DNA from: CAMCQY01 sp044370415
GTDB lineage: Bacteria; Planctomycetota; Planctomycetia; Pirellulales; UBA1268
Length of the DNA stretch: 64,000 nucleotides
NCBI GenBank assembly: GCA_044370415.1
Contig: JBILVO010000005.1
Location: forward strand, 1-64,000
Reading direction: 5' to 3'
Shown: positions 25,532 to 33,394 of the stretch, in pieces
Layout: every line of letters starts with the position of its first letter
Position numbering within the stretch: the first letter of the stretch is position 1
The notes under the pieces: model-generated
Database searches by the model: none
Seen by the model: the letters and a program-made list of their open reading frames with translations, nothing else
Told to the model about the DNA's origin: nothing
Translations under genes and position numbers: made by a program

Positions 25532-27226
25532 TCAGCCCCATTGCGACCAGGAGCCGGTGGCGACGACGTAGCCGCTGAGCAGGGCGTTGGTGGTGGCGTG
25601 GGCGACGACGGCGTCGTCGAGGCTCCGCCGAGTATAGAGCGCGAGGGCGAAGAGCATGCCTGCCAGCGTGCCGGCGACCCAGGCGTCGCCGTGCAGGACG
25701 CCGAACGCCACCGAGGAGAGGAGGAACGACAGCCAGGTGAATGCGCCGACGGGTACGGCGTCGACGTCCGGGCCGATGCAGCGGCGGATCACGAACCCGC
25801 GGAAGAACAGCTCCTCGGCGATCGGCACCGTCACCGTGGCCCCCACCACCCGCACCACGAGCCACGCCGCCGACCAGGGCCAGCCCAGGACGTTCGGGTC
25901 GTCTCCCGTGCCGGCGTCCGCCACCGGCGCCAGTGCCATCCAGACGGCGAAGGTCGCCGCGCCGATGGCGACGGCCGCCGGCCGGATGCGGAACGTGCGC
26001 CAGGGCAGGTCGCCCCGCAGCCGCCAGAGCACGGCCGCCACCGCGACGACGCGGAGCGGGTAGAGCAGGTCGAATCCGGCCGTGAAGGCCCGCGTCAGGA
26101 TGGTAGTGGCCATGAGTGCCAGAAACGGCAGGATGCAGGAGACCACCGTCGGGGCGGTCGGGTCTGTCGGCATGGCGAGGTCGGCGGACGGCGGATGGCC
26201 GGCGCGATGCGCGTTCGTCGCGAGCGCGGCCTGCTCCACCGGACCGGCAGCCGGACCGGCAGTGTGGGGGACGCTGAAGAAGCGCATCCGTGAGGTGCTC
26301 CAGATGAGCCCCAGCCCGACTGCGAGGAACGCGATCCATCCCGCCGCCGAGTGGAATCCCTGCACCGCGATCTCCGGCGAGATCCAGATGCCGACGAGCA
26401 CGAGCGCCGTGATCCGCAGCACGTTGGCCAGCCACATGAGCGCCATGCCGATCGGCACCAGCAGCAGCGACTGCGGAAACCGCTGGACGTCCCGAAACCA
26501 CCAGAGGTAGCCCACCAGCAGCGCGGTGACCAGGCCGATGCCGTGGAATCCGCCGCACGATTCGGTGACCAGGACGGTGAACTCGGGCGTGCCGATGGCG
26601 AATGGCTGCGGCCTGACGACCGGCCCGCCCGCCAGGGGCACAAGCAGGAGCTCGACGAGCCGGAGCGTCGTGTCGCCCGTGGCCTGCCAGAAGCCCATCG
26701 TGAGCGTGCCGACGTGCCAGGCGGCGAACGCGAAGAGCCCGAACCCCAGCACGGTCGTCAGCACGCTCCGGACCATGCCGGCTCCCGGCGCGACCAAGAG
26801 CAGCGAGAAGACGAACCATGCCACGGCCAGTCCGCCACCCGTCACAAGCTCGCCCGCGCTCCCCAGCGGCGTGTCGCGGCCGCCGGAGGCGAGCCAGCTG
26901 GCGTAGCCGAGCACGCCGACGAACGCGAGCACCTGGCCGAGGGCGATCGGCCACGCGATCCGCACCGCCCGATACGCCGCGCCATGCCGCCGCACGTGCT
27001 GGTCGAGGGCGGCCAGGAGCATGACCGCCATGAAGGCCGCCCACCGCTTGCCCTGGATCTCCCGGAGCCACTGCCCGCCGAGGCACCATCCAAGCAGGAC
27101 AGCTTCGACGAACAGCAGCACGGCGAGCAGCCGCAGCGCGGTCAGCGGCCCGATCGGGCTGGCGGCTGCATCGTGGAACCAGCGGGGCTCCCCGTCCGGA
27201 GCCGCGGGCGAATTCGAGGCTGCCAT
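25532..27226 (-). CDS. xrtE: Exosortase E fused to CAAX-type protease
   Basis: 564-residue polytopic membrane enzyme. The N-terminal half is an exosortase: the catalytic Cys224 in TESCGGFHGIG, Arg271 in NVLRITAL and His292 in FHSAAGW, in the expected transmembrane contexts. After a hydrophilic linker (about 320-360) comes a second membrane domain of the CPBP/CAAX protease family with EELFFRG (Glu471-Glu472), FGVLHG (His512) and HATTNALL (His543). This fusion is the architecture of the exosortase E/protease, VPEID-CTERM system. It would cleave and transfer proteins bearing a matching C-terminal signal; such a protein is the next gene upstream. ATG 27226 preferred; a GTG at 27235 is possible. 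Confidence 0.9.
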   Translation of the reverse strand: MAASNSPAAPDGEPRWFHDAAASPIGPLTALRLLAVLLFVEAVLLGWCLGGQWLREIQGKRWAAFMAVMLLAALDQHVRRHGAAYRAVRIAWPIALGQVLAFVGVLGYASWLASGGRDTPLGSAGELVTGGGLAVAWFVFSLLLVAPGAGMVRSVLTTVLGFGLFAFAAWHVGTLTMGFWQATGDTTLRLVELLLVPLAGGPVVRPQPFAIGTPEFTVLVTESCGGFHGIGLVTALLVGYLWWFRDVQRFPQSLLLVPIGMALMWLANVLRITALVLVGIWISPEIAVQGFHSAAGWIAFLAVGLGLIWSTSRMRFFSVPHTAGPAAGPVEQAALATNAHRAGHPPSADLAMPTDPTAPTVVSCILPFLALMATTILTRAFTAGFDLLYPLRVVAVAAVLWRLRGDLPWRTFRIRPAAVAIGAATFAVWMALAPVADAGTGDDPNVLGWPWSAAWLVVRVVGATVTVPIAEELFFRGFVIRRCIGPDVDAVPVGAFTWLSFLLSSVAFGVLHGDAWVAGTLAGMLFALALYTRRSLDDAVVAHATTNALLSGYVVATGSWSQWG

Positions 27227-27247
27227 GGTCGACACCGGAAAAGCGAA

Positions 27248-27273
27248 GGGGAGCAGCCCTCAGGCTGCTCCCC
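27248..27273 (-). terminator. Hairpin between sorting substrate and exosortase genes
   Basis: Perfect 11-bp inverted repeat GGGGAGCAGCC / GGCTGCTCCCC with a 4-nt loop, just after the stop of the upstream leftward gene at 27339. No long U-tract follows, so it could act as a partial terminator or an mRNA 3' stabiliser, allowing different expression of substrate and enzyme. Confidence 0.55.
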
Positions 27274-27338
27274 TCACACTACCATCGCGTCCATCGCGTC
27301 GACGGCAGGCGAACATGCCGTCGAAAAGTCGGACCGCC

Positions 27339-28277
27339 TCAGACGGCCACGGCCAGCCGCCGCCGCTCGAGCAGGCCGAGCGAGCCGAGCACCAAGGCCA
27401 GCACGCCGCCGAAGGCGGTCGGGTCGATCTCCGGAATCGCGGCCGTGGTCTCGGACGAGCCGCCGAGGTCGCGGAATGCATCATCCGACAGGGTCCAGAA
27501 GGAACTGCCTATGGCTCCGCTACCCGTATCGACCGTGTACCACTCCTTCGTGCTGAAGTCCTGGCCGTAGAGAGTGGTGTAGTCGGAGTTGAAGGACAAC
27601 TGCAGTCCTACGCCCGAGGTTCCGAGGTTGTTATACGAGTTCGGGGCATCGCTGAGATCCAGGCTAAAAAACTCTCCTGTCGTCGTCGAGCCATAGAGCA
27701 AGCCGTTTGAGCCTTGCGTCGGATCGATGGCAATGTCGCCGTAAAAAGAGCTGCCGTAGCCACCTCCCACGGTATAGAACGTGGTGCCATTAAACGTCGG
27801 AATGTTACCCGTGTAGCTGAAAGCGACGCTGTACAATTGATCCGTGCCGTCTTGGAAGAACCAGTAGCGGCCGTCCGCGGCGTTGTAGGCCGCGTTCGCG
27901 GCCTGCTGGTTGGGGTTCGGGTCGACAACACCCAGCTGTGCGGCGGTTGCCGCGATCGAGAGGCTGTTGGTGGGCTTGTTCCAGACGTAGAGCTGGCTCG
28001 ACGTGCCGGAGCCATTCAGGAAGAACATGTTCTCTCTGACTTTGTCGTAGGCAAACGCATTCGAATTTGCCGTCCCGGGGAGGCCGGTCGCGAAGACCTG
28101 CGAAGCCGTCTGGCCGACGGGGTTAATTTCCCAGATGTTGTTGCTGTCATCGATGCCGTAAATGTAGCTGATTGGCTGGGCCGAGGCGGGCGTGGCTACG
28201 ACGGCCATCGCGAGACCGGCGACCAGGGTGAACGCCGCTGCGGAAGAAGCGGGCAGGGAGAACTTCAGGGAACGCAT
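27339..28277 (-). CDS. Secreted protein with IPEID-type C-terminal sorting signal
   Basis: 312 residues. A signal peptide runs to about residue 33 (ATPASAQ). The body has repeated Gly/Asn/Ser/Tyr-rich strands with GIDDSNNIWEINP, AFAYDKVRENMFFLNG, AADGRYWFFQDGTDQLYSV and GDIAIDPTQGSNGLLYGSTTTGEF, suggesting a small beta-propeller. The C-terminus is a tripartite sorting signal: IPEIDP (281-286), a hydrophobic helix AFGGVLALVLGSLGLL and a basic tail ERRR. It resembles VPEID-CTERM tails and lies beside the exosortase E/protease gene. GAGGT precedes the ATG by about 9 nt. GC content and codon use are visibly lower than in neighbours, suggesting different history or expression. Confidence 0.85.
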   Translation of the reverse strand: MRSLKFSLPASSAAAFTLVAGLAMAVVATPASAQPISYIYGIDDSNNIWEINPVGQTASQVFATGLPGTANSNAFAYDKVRENMFFLNGSGTSSQLYVWNKPTNSLSIAATAAQLGVVDPNPNQQAANAAYNAADGRYWFFQDGTDQLYSVAFSYTGNIPTFNGTTFYTVGGGYGSSFYGDIAIDPTQGSNGLLYGSTTTGEFFSLDLSDAPNSYNNLGTSGVGLQLSFNSDYTTLYGQDFSTKEWYTVDTGSGAIGSSFWTLSDDAFRDLGGSSETTAAIPEIDPTAFGGVLALVLGSLGLLERRRLAVAV

Positions 28278-28716
28278 GACAGATACCTCACGACGGGGAA
28301 AGGATTGATTTGGGCTGTGGAGTGCGAACAGTGCTCTGCTTTATGCGGGAATCGGATCCGAACCGTTCGAGGAAATATCCAGCATCCTCGCGATCGACGC
28401 TTCGAACTGGGGTCAGCCAGGCCGATGCCCGAACGAAAAACAACCGAAGGCTTCGAATCATCTGCCGGTCGCCGAGCCCAACGGCCCTCACAACCCGCGC
28501 AAACCTCCGAGCCCTCACAATCCGTTATCGGCTCCAGTTATATGGCCTGAGAATCCCGTACGCAACCCCCGGGCGGCGATTTTATGAGTCCCCCCTTAGG
28601 GGTGTGGCTGTGCCGGAGAGCGTCCACGGGGCCAAACCGGCCGGTGCCGGGGAATAAAGGGCGTTTTCGCCCGGTTTTGAGGCTTCCATGCCCCTGCAGG
28701 CGTACCCAAAAAAACG
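28278..28716. other. Intergenic region upstream of the sorting-signal gene
   Basis: About 440 nt without a credible gene; this region has lower GC than average. It contains a small hairpin at 28659-28672 (GGGCG.TTTT.CGCCC, T-rich on both sides) that acts as a likely second terminator for the leftward YTV gene. It must also hold the promoter of the sorting-signal gene; I see no clear consensus boxes. Confidence 0.4.
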
Positions 28717-28748
28717 AGCGGGTCGGGCGGCGAACCGCCCGACCCGCT
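28707..28748 (-). terminator. Intrinsic terminator of the YTV-repeat gene
   Basis: Perfect 14-bp stem (AGCGGGTCGGGCGG / CCGCCCGACCCGCT, 4-nt loop, 28717-28748) followed on the minus strand by CGTTTTTTT. It lies about 55 nt beyond the stop of the leftward gene. Confidence 0.9.
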
Positions 28749-28801
28749 GTCATGTCCTCACTGCCTGGCGGCGGCCCTCCGGTGGCCACCCGCGGCGGTG
28801 A

Positions 28802-30316
28802 CTAGCAGCCCTTCTTGCAGCCGAGTCCGTGGCCGAGAAGACCGCCCTTGCCGCCGTTTCCGCGGCCGGCACCCGCGCCGTTGCCGCAGGCATCGCACGC
28901 CGGGACCTCTTCCTCGACGCACTTGCGGACCTGGACGCAGACCGACTTCGTGACCTTCTTGGGCACGCGGACGACGTACGACTCGGTCTTCGTCTCCGAG
29001 ACGTTGTCGCTGCAGCACACGCTGTAGGTGGCGGTCTTCTGGACCGGCACCATCACCGTGTAGCAGACGTCCTTCGTCCGGCACTCAGGCACGCACTTGT
29101 TCACCGTGTACTCGCGGGTGCGAGTCTCGGTGCGGCACTTCTTGACGCAGACCGTGCGGGTCCGGGTCTCCGGCACCATCTTCGTGACGCAGTAGGTCGC
29201 AGTCCGCTCCTCGCAGCGCGACTTCTTCACGCAGATCGTCCGGGTCCGGCACTCCGGCACCATCTTGGTGACGCAGTAGTTGCGGGTCCGCTCCTCGCAG
29301 CGGTGCAGCGTGACGCAGTAGTTCCGCGTCCGCTCCTCGCAGCGGGTCCGGTTCACGCACACCGTCCGCGTCCGCTGCTCGCAGCGGCTCTTGTTCACGC
29401 AGTAGGTGAAGGGCACCTGCTCGCACTCGACCTTCCACATCGTGACCTCGATCTCCTTGGTCTCGCACGTGGGGACCCAGCGACGGCAGCAGACGACCTT
29501 CGGGCAGCAGGGATTGCCGTCGGCGTCATACTTGCCGTTCGCGGAAATCTCCTTCGCCTCGGTCACCCAGTGGCCGCCACGGCAGGTCACGGTCTTCGTG
29601 CTCTTGACGGGCACGCGCTTCGACACCGTGCGGGAGCCGGTCATCTGCTCGGTGTAGGGCACCCGCACCGTGTAGGTCTGCTCGACCTGCTCGGTGTAGG
29701 GCACGTTCACCTTGTAGGTGGCCGTCCGCTGCTCGGTGTAGGGAACGCTCACCTTGTAGGTGGCCGTCCGCTGCTCCGTCACCGGCACCATCACCGAGTA
29801 GGACTGCTCGACCTGCTCGGTGTAGGGGACGTTCACCTTGTAGGTGGCCGTCCGCTGCTCCTTCACCGGGACGCAGACCGTGTAGGAATCCTCACGCTGC
29901 TCGGTGTAGGGGATGGACACGTTGTAGGTGGCCGTCCGCGTCTCCGGCACGTTGACGTTGACGGTGTAGTTGACCGACTTGGTCCGCTGCTCCGGCACCA
30001 TCACCGTGTAGTTCCGCGTCCGCTCCTCGATCCGCGGGACCTTCTTGGTGACGGTGAAGGACCGCTCGCGCACCTCGGTCGTCCACTCCGTGCTCTCCAC
30101 CTCCCGGATCTCCGGGACCATCTTCCACACCTTCACCGTCTTCATGCAGGCGTCGGCGGCGGCATCCTCCGCCACCGCGCCAGCGGCCGGAGCAGCGGCG
30201 GCGGCTTCGCCACCGACGAGCACCGAGCCCTCCTCGCTGCGGGCAAACGAGCCACCCAGGCACACGCCGGCGGCAGCCACCCACGGCAGGAAGCCAAAAG
30301 TCAATCGCTTCTTCAC
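28802..30316 (-). CDS. YTV-repeat, Cys-rich cell-surface protein
   Basis: 504 residues, exported (signal helix about residues 9-25). Residues 100-225 are tandem 14-residue units of the type RTATYKVNVPYTEQ / VEQSYSVMVPVTEQ, the planctomycete YTV repeat known from Rhodopirellula surface proteins. After a Cys-rich linker (245-300) the same 14-residue period continues in residues 298-430, but with cysteines placed in the units (RCEERTRNYCVTLH, KMVPECRTRTICVK). The end is VPACDACGNG and a Gly tail finishing KKGC. Likely a disulfide-crosslinked wall or S-layer component. The start is GTG 30316 with GGAGG 6 nt upstream. A perfect palindrome lies in its leader. Confidence 0.85.
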   Translation of the reverse strand: MKKRLTFGFLPWVAAAGVCLGGSFARSEEGSVLVGGEAAAAAPAAGAVAEDAAADACMKTVKVWKMVPEIREVESTEWTTEVRERSFTVTKKVPRIEERTRNYTVMVPEQRTKSVNYTVNVNVPETRTATYNVSIPYTEQREDSYTVCVPVKEQRTATYKVNVPYTEQVEQSYSVMVPVTEQRTATYKVSVPYTEQRTATYKVNVPYTEQVEQTYTVRVPYTEQMTGSRTVSKRVPVKSTKTVTCRGGHWVTEAKEISANGKYDADGNPCCPKVVCCRRWVPTCETKEIEVTMWKVECEQVPFTYCVNKSRCEQRTRTVCVNRTRCEERTRNYCVTLHRCEERTRNYCVTKMVPECRTRTICVKKSRCEERTATYCVTKMVPETRTRTVCVKKCRTETRTREYTVNKCVPECRTKDVCYTVMVPVQKTATYSVCCSDNVSETKTESYVVRVPKKVTKSVCVQVRKCVEEEVPACDACGNGAGAGRGNGGKGGLLGHGLGCKKGC

Positions 30317-30349
30317 AGGAACCTCCAGAGGAATAAAAACACGCAAAAC

Positions 30350-30361
30350 GTTTCGCGAAAC
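30350..30361. promoter_or_regulatory. 12-bp palindrome upstream of the YTV gene
   Basis: GTTTCGCGAAAC, a perfect palindrome 34 nt before the GTG start, adjoining T-rich sequence with TTTATT. It is a candidate operator or part of the promoter. Confidence 0.4.
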
Positions 30362-30528
30362 ACGTCCTTCCGGACATCGCGAGGCAGCCACCCCCAGTGG
30401 TGGCGTCCGCGGCGATGCGGCCCGGCCGAGCCGCCCCCTGCAAACCCCTCGCGATCCGCGGAGCCGTACGTGGTGATGCTCCGCGACCGCCAGGGTTTGC
30501 GCGACGGGCAAACTCACAGCAGAAGATC

Positions 30529-30551
30529 GAGTTTTCCCAGTCGAAAAACTC
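30529..30551 (-). terminator. Hairpin overlapping the zinc-ribbon stop codon
   Basis: GAGTTTT.CCCAGTCG.AAAAACTC inverted repeat, which on the minus strand includes part of the TGA stop at 30550-30552. Probable 3' hairpin separating the zinc-ribbon gene from the YTV gene. Confidence 0.45.
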
Positions 30552-30741
30552 AGCCGCGCCGCGATTCGTCGGGTGGCGCCGGTGGTGCCGGTGGTGCCGG
30601 CGGCTGCGGGCAGGATGAGGACGGGCCCATCGGCCCGCCCTCGCAGCAGGTCTCGAGGATCATCCCGCACTGGCGGCAGACGAGCTTCGCCCGGATCTCG
30701 AAGGTCGGGCCCGAACAGACGGGGCAGCGGGAGGGCGTCAT
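30550..30741 (-). CDS. Small zinc-ribbon protein with proline-rich tail
   Basis: 63 residues. A compact zinc ribbon CPVC (residues 6-9) ... CRQCG (23-27) spans residues 5-35, with extra cysteines in ETCCEGG, followed by a (PPA)n tail (CPQPPAPPAPPAPPDE). GGAG lies 11 nt before the ATG. It sits 40 nt downstream of lutC in the same direction. The function is unknown; similar ribbons bind nucleic acid or proteins. Confidence 0.7.
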   Translation of the reverse strand: MTPSRCPVCSGPTFEIRAKLVCRQCGMILETCCEGGPMGPSSSCPQPPAPPAPPAPPDESRRG

Positions 30742-30781
30742 GTGGCGGGATGCTCCGTCACCGGATGATCGAGCAGGCCCC

Positions 30782-31567
30782 TCATCCCACGAGCACGACG
30801 AGGAGTTCCTTGGGCCCGTGCGCCCCGAGCACGAGGATCCGCTCGATGTCGCCGGTGCGACTGGGCCCGGTGATGAAGGAGAGCATGCTCGGCAGGTGGC
30901 CGCCGTGCCGCTGCTTCGCGGCGTGCAGACCGTCGGCGAGCGTGCCGACGACCTGGTCGACCGTGGCGACGACGACGTGCACGTGCGGCAGGATCGAGAT
31001 CGCCCGGCCGCCGCAGGTGCGGCTGGAGACGAGGATCGAGCCCGTCTGTGCGACGAGCGTCTCGCACGACGTGATGCCCGCGTCGCACGACTCGAGGACG
31101 TTCTTGTCGAAATCGGCCGGGCCGACCAGATGGGTTTCGCAGGGCAGCGCCGCGGCGACGGGAGCGACGAGCGGATGGGCATGCCAGGCCACCCGTCGCC
31201 ACGCCCGCTCGTGGGCCAGCGCGGCGACGGCGCCGGCTGCCGCCGCCGGATCGGCCACCCGCAGCACCTGTGCCCGCAGCGCCGCGAGGTTTTTCACGAG
31301 CAGATCGAGGCTGGCCTCGGGTGTCTCGCCGCCGTCAGGCAGCCAGGGCCGAGCGATCTGCTCGGGCAGGACGGTGAGCGTGGGGAGGCTCCCGGCCCGC
31401 GGCCCGCTGGCGTGCTGCGGGTCAGCCGCCCCGTGCGCTGGCGCCGCCCCGTGCGCTGGCGCGTCGTCGTCGAGGAGCCCGTGCGGCAGCGGCGCCGGCA
31501 CCCGCAGGGCCTCGCGCACCCGCGCCAGGATCGTCTCCCGCGCAGATGTCGACTGGTCCTGCTTCAT
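30782..31567 (-). CDS. lutC: LUD-domain protein, lactate utilization protein C
   Basis: 261 residues with the LutC/YkgG LUD domain: ADFDKNVLESCDAGITSCETLVAQTGSILV, then ILPHVHVVVATVDQVVGTL, SFITGPSRTGDIERILVLGAHGPKELLVVLVG. LutABC together oxidise L-lactate to pyruvate with iron-sulfur clusters. Cytoplasmic. An in-frame 18-bp duplication gives the AHGAAPAHGAAD stretch near residues 38-50. The start codon lies inside a cluster of CAGACCATGA-like repeats, so the exact start is the least certain part. Partner lutB is just upstream, while lutA is 5 kb away behind sucCD. Confidence 0.9.
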   Translation of the reverse strand: MKQDQSTSARETILARVREALRVPAPLPHGLLDDDAPAHGAAPAHGAADPQHASGPRAGSLPTLTVLPEQIARPWLPDGGETPEASLDLLVKNLAALRAQVLRVADPAAAAGAVAALAHERAWRRVAWHAHPLVAPVAAALPCETHLVGPADFDKNVLESCDAGITSCETLVAQTGSILVSSRTCGGRAISILPHVHVVVATVDQVVGTLADGLHAAKQRHGGHLPSMLSFITGPSRTGDIERILVLGAHGPKELLVVLVG

Positions 31568-31632
31568 GGTCTGTCCTCATGGTCTGGTGCACGATGGTCT
31601 GGTGCACGGTTCATGGTCTGACGCACGGTGCG
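31564..31632. repeat. Degenerate tandem repeats at the lutC start
   Basis: Four copies of CATGGTCTG-type sequence (spacing 13-19 nt; best pair CATGGTCTGGTGCACG / ATGGTCTGGTGCACGG) fill the lutB-lutC spacer and include the lutC ATG. Confidence 0.75.
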
Positions 31633-31679
31633 TGCGGGTCGCGACGCCGGATGGCGGGAGTGCGGGACGTGTTCGCGGC

Positions 31680-33149
31680 TCACGGAGTTCGGTCAAGCCG
31701 GGCAGCCTGGCTGCGCCGCTGGCGTTCGTTCCAGCGCGACCGGAAGCTGTGCTGTGGTGCCGCCGGCAGATCACGCGTCGCCAGCCACGACCGCAGCAGG
31801 GGCGGCCGGAGCAGTCGCAACAGTGGCAGACAGCGGCGGAAGATGCCCCCGCCCGCCGCAAAGAGCCACGGGCGGCTGGCGACCGCCACGAAGAACCGGT
31901 GGCCGAGCCGCTCCCAGGCGTTGGGGGCGGTGCGGGCCGCGTTGCGGCGGTTGTGGAGCAGGTGATGGTGGATGTCGATCCGCACCGGACAGGCATCGCT
32001 GCAGGCTCCGCAGAGCGAACTGGCCGCCGAGAGGTGGTTCCACTCCGGCAGCCCCCGCAGGTGCGGCGTGATCACGGAGCCGATCGGCCCCTGGTAGGTC
32101 GTGCCGTAGGTGAAGCCCCCCACGTTCTTGAAGATGGGGCAGACGTTGAGGCAGGCCCCGCAGCGGATGCAGTGCAGACTGTCTCGCTGCTCGGGATCGG
32201 CCAGCAGGGCCGTCCGCTCGTTGTCCAGGAGCACCAGGTGCATCTCGTCGGGGCCATCGGCCTCGCCGTCCCGCCGCGGCCCCGAGTAGAGCGTGTTGTA
32301 GCAGGTCATGGGCTGCCCCGCCCCCGCCGTCGCCAGCATCGGCAGGAGCACGGCGAGGTCGTCGAGCCGCTCCACCACCTTCTCGATGCCGGCGATGGCG
32401 ATGTGGACGCGGGGCAGCGCCGCCGTCAGGCGGGCGTTGCCCTCGTTCTCAGTGATCGAGATCTGGCCGGTCTCGGCGACGAGGAAGTTGGCGCCGGTGA
32501 TGCCAACGTCGGCGTCGACGTAGAGCCGGCGCATGTGCCGGCGGGCGATCATCGTCAGCTCCTCCGGGCTGTCGGTCGGCGGCGTGCCGAGGTGCCTGCC
32601 GAAGAGATCGCTGATCTCGTCGCGGCGGACGTGCATGCAGGGGAAGACGAAGTGGTAGGGCGGCTCGCCGCGGAGCTGCTGGATGAACTCGCCGAGATCG
32701 CTCTCCACGACACCGTAGCCGTCGGCCTCCATCGCCGCGTTGAGGTGGATCTCCTCGCTGGTCATGCACTTGCTCTTGATGACGGCCTTTGCCTGGGCGG
32801 CTCGCAGCAGGTCGAGCACGATCCGCCGTGCCTCCTCCGCGTTCCGCGCCCAGTGCACGCGGCCGCCATTGGCCTCGAAGGCGGCGACGAACCGGGGCAG
32901 CAGCTCGTCGAGCCGGTTGACGGCCGACCACTTGGCCAGCGCCGCCGCGTCGCGGGCGTGCTCCCAGTCGCGGTAGCGGGCCTTTTGCAGGTCGCGGCTG
33001 GCGTAGTAGCCGCCGAGGGCCTTGCGGACGAAAGCCCGATGCTGCGTGTCGCGGACGTGCGCCGCCGCGTCGCGCAGAAAACGTTTTTTCGCCAGCCTGG
33101 GCTGGTCGGCCTCGCGGTCGGACGTGTGGATGGCCGTCATACCCTCCAT
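31680..33149 (-). CDS. lutB: Lactate utilization iron-sulfur protein B
   Basis: 489 residues. N-terminal LUD domain (SKCMTSEEIHLNAAMEADGYGVVESDLGEFI ... GITGANFLVAETGQISITENEGNAR) followed by two [4Fe-4S] motifs, CIRCGACLNVCPIFKNVGG and CGACSDACPVRIDIHHHLL, and a helical C-terminus. This is the full LutB/YkgF architecture; it should relay electrons from lactate oxidation with LutA and LutC. ATG 33149 chosen; ATG 33140 is 3 codons further. It is divergent from the PilB-like ATPase gene. Confidence 0.92.
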   Translation of the reverse strand: MEGMTAIHTSDREADQPRLAKKRFLRDAAAHVRDTQHRAFVRKALGGYYASRDLQKARYRDWEHARDAAALAKWSAVNRLDELLPRFVAAFEANGGRVHWARNAEEARRIVLDLLRAAQAKAVIKSKCMTSEEIHLNAAMEADGYGVVESDLGEFIQQLRGEPPYHFVFPCMHVRRDEISDLFGRHLGTPPTDSPEELTMIARRHMRRLYVDADVGITGANFLVAETGQISITENEGNARLTAALPRVHIAIAGIEKVVERLDDLAVLLPMLATAGAGQPMTCYNTLYSGPRRDGEADGPDEMHLVLLDNERTALLADPEQRDSLHCIRCGACLNVCPIFKNVGGFTYGTTYQGPIGSVITPHLRGLPEWNHLSAASSLCGACSDACPVRIDIHHHLLHNRRNAARTAPNAWERLGHRFFVAVASRPWLFAAGGGIFRRCLPLLRLLRPPLLRSWLATRDLPAAPQHSFRSRWNERQRRSQAARLDRTP

Positions 33150-33315
33150 GGTAGCCGACCGCGGCGGCCTGAGGCGGGCCGCGCCTCCCCGCCCGACGAG
33201 ACCCACGCGCCGCGCGCACGGCGTCGTGAAAAACCCGTTTCGCGTGGATTTCCGGGCCCGTGGGTGGTAAAAAAGGGGTCGCATTCTGTCGAGTTCCCCT
33301 CACATCGCCTCCGGC

Positions 33316-33360
33316 GCTGGTTCTCGAGGTGCTGGTTCTCGAGACGGTGGGTCTCGAGGC
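33316..33360. repeat. Three 15-bp tandem repeats in the leader of the secretion ATPase
   Basis: Units GCTGGTTCTCGAGGT, GCTGGTTCTCGAGAC and GGTGGGTCTCGAGGC, head to tail, ending 34 nt before the ATG at 33395. In the lutB / ATPase divergent spacer. Confidence 0.85.
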
Positions 33361-33394
33361 AGGCGGCGATGCGGACGGGAGCGAGGTGACGCGT

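Noticed and set aside
28278..28800. Possible small RNA or structural RNA gene between the YTV and sorting-signal genes
   Set aside because: Hairpins here are explained as tandem terminators; no SRP, tmRNA, 6S or RNase P consensus was seen.
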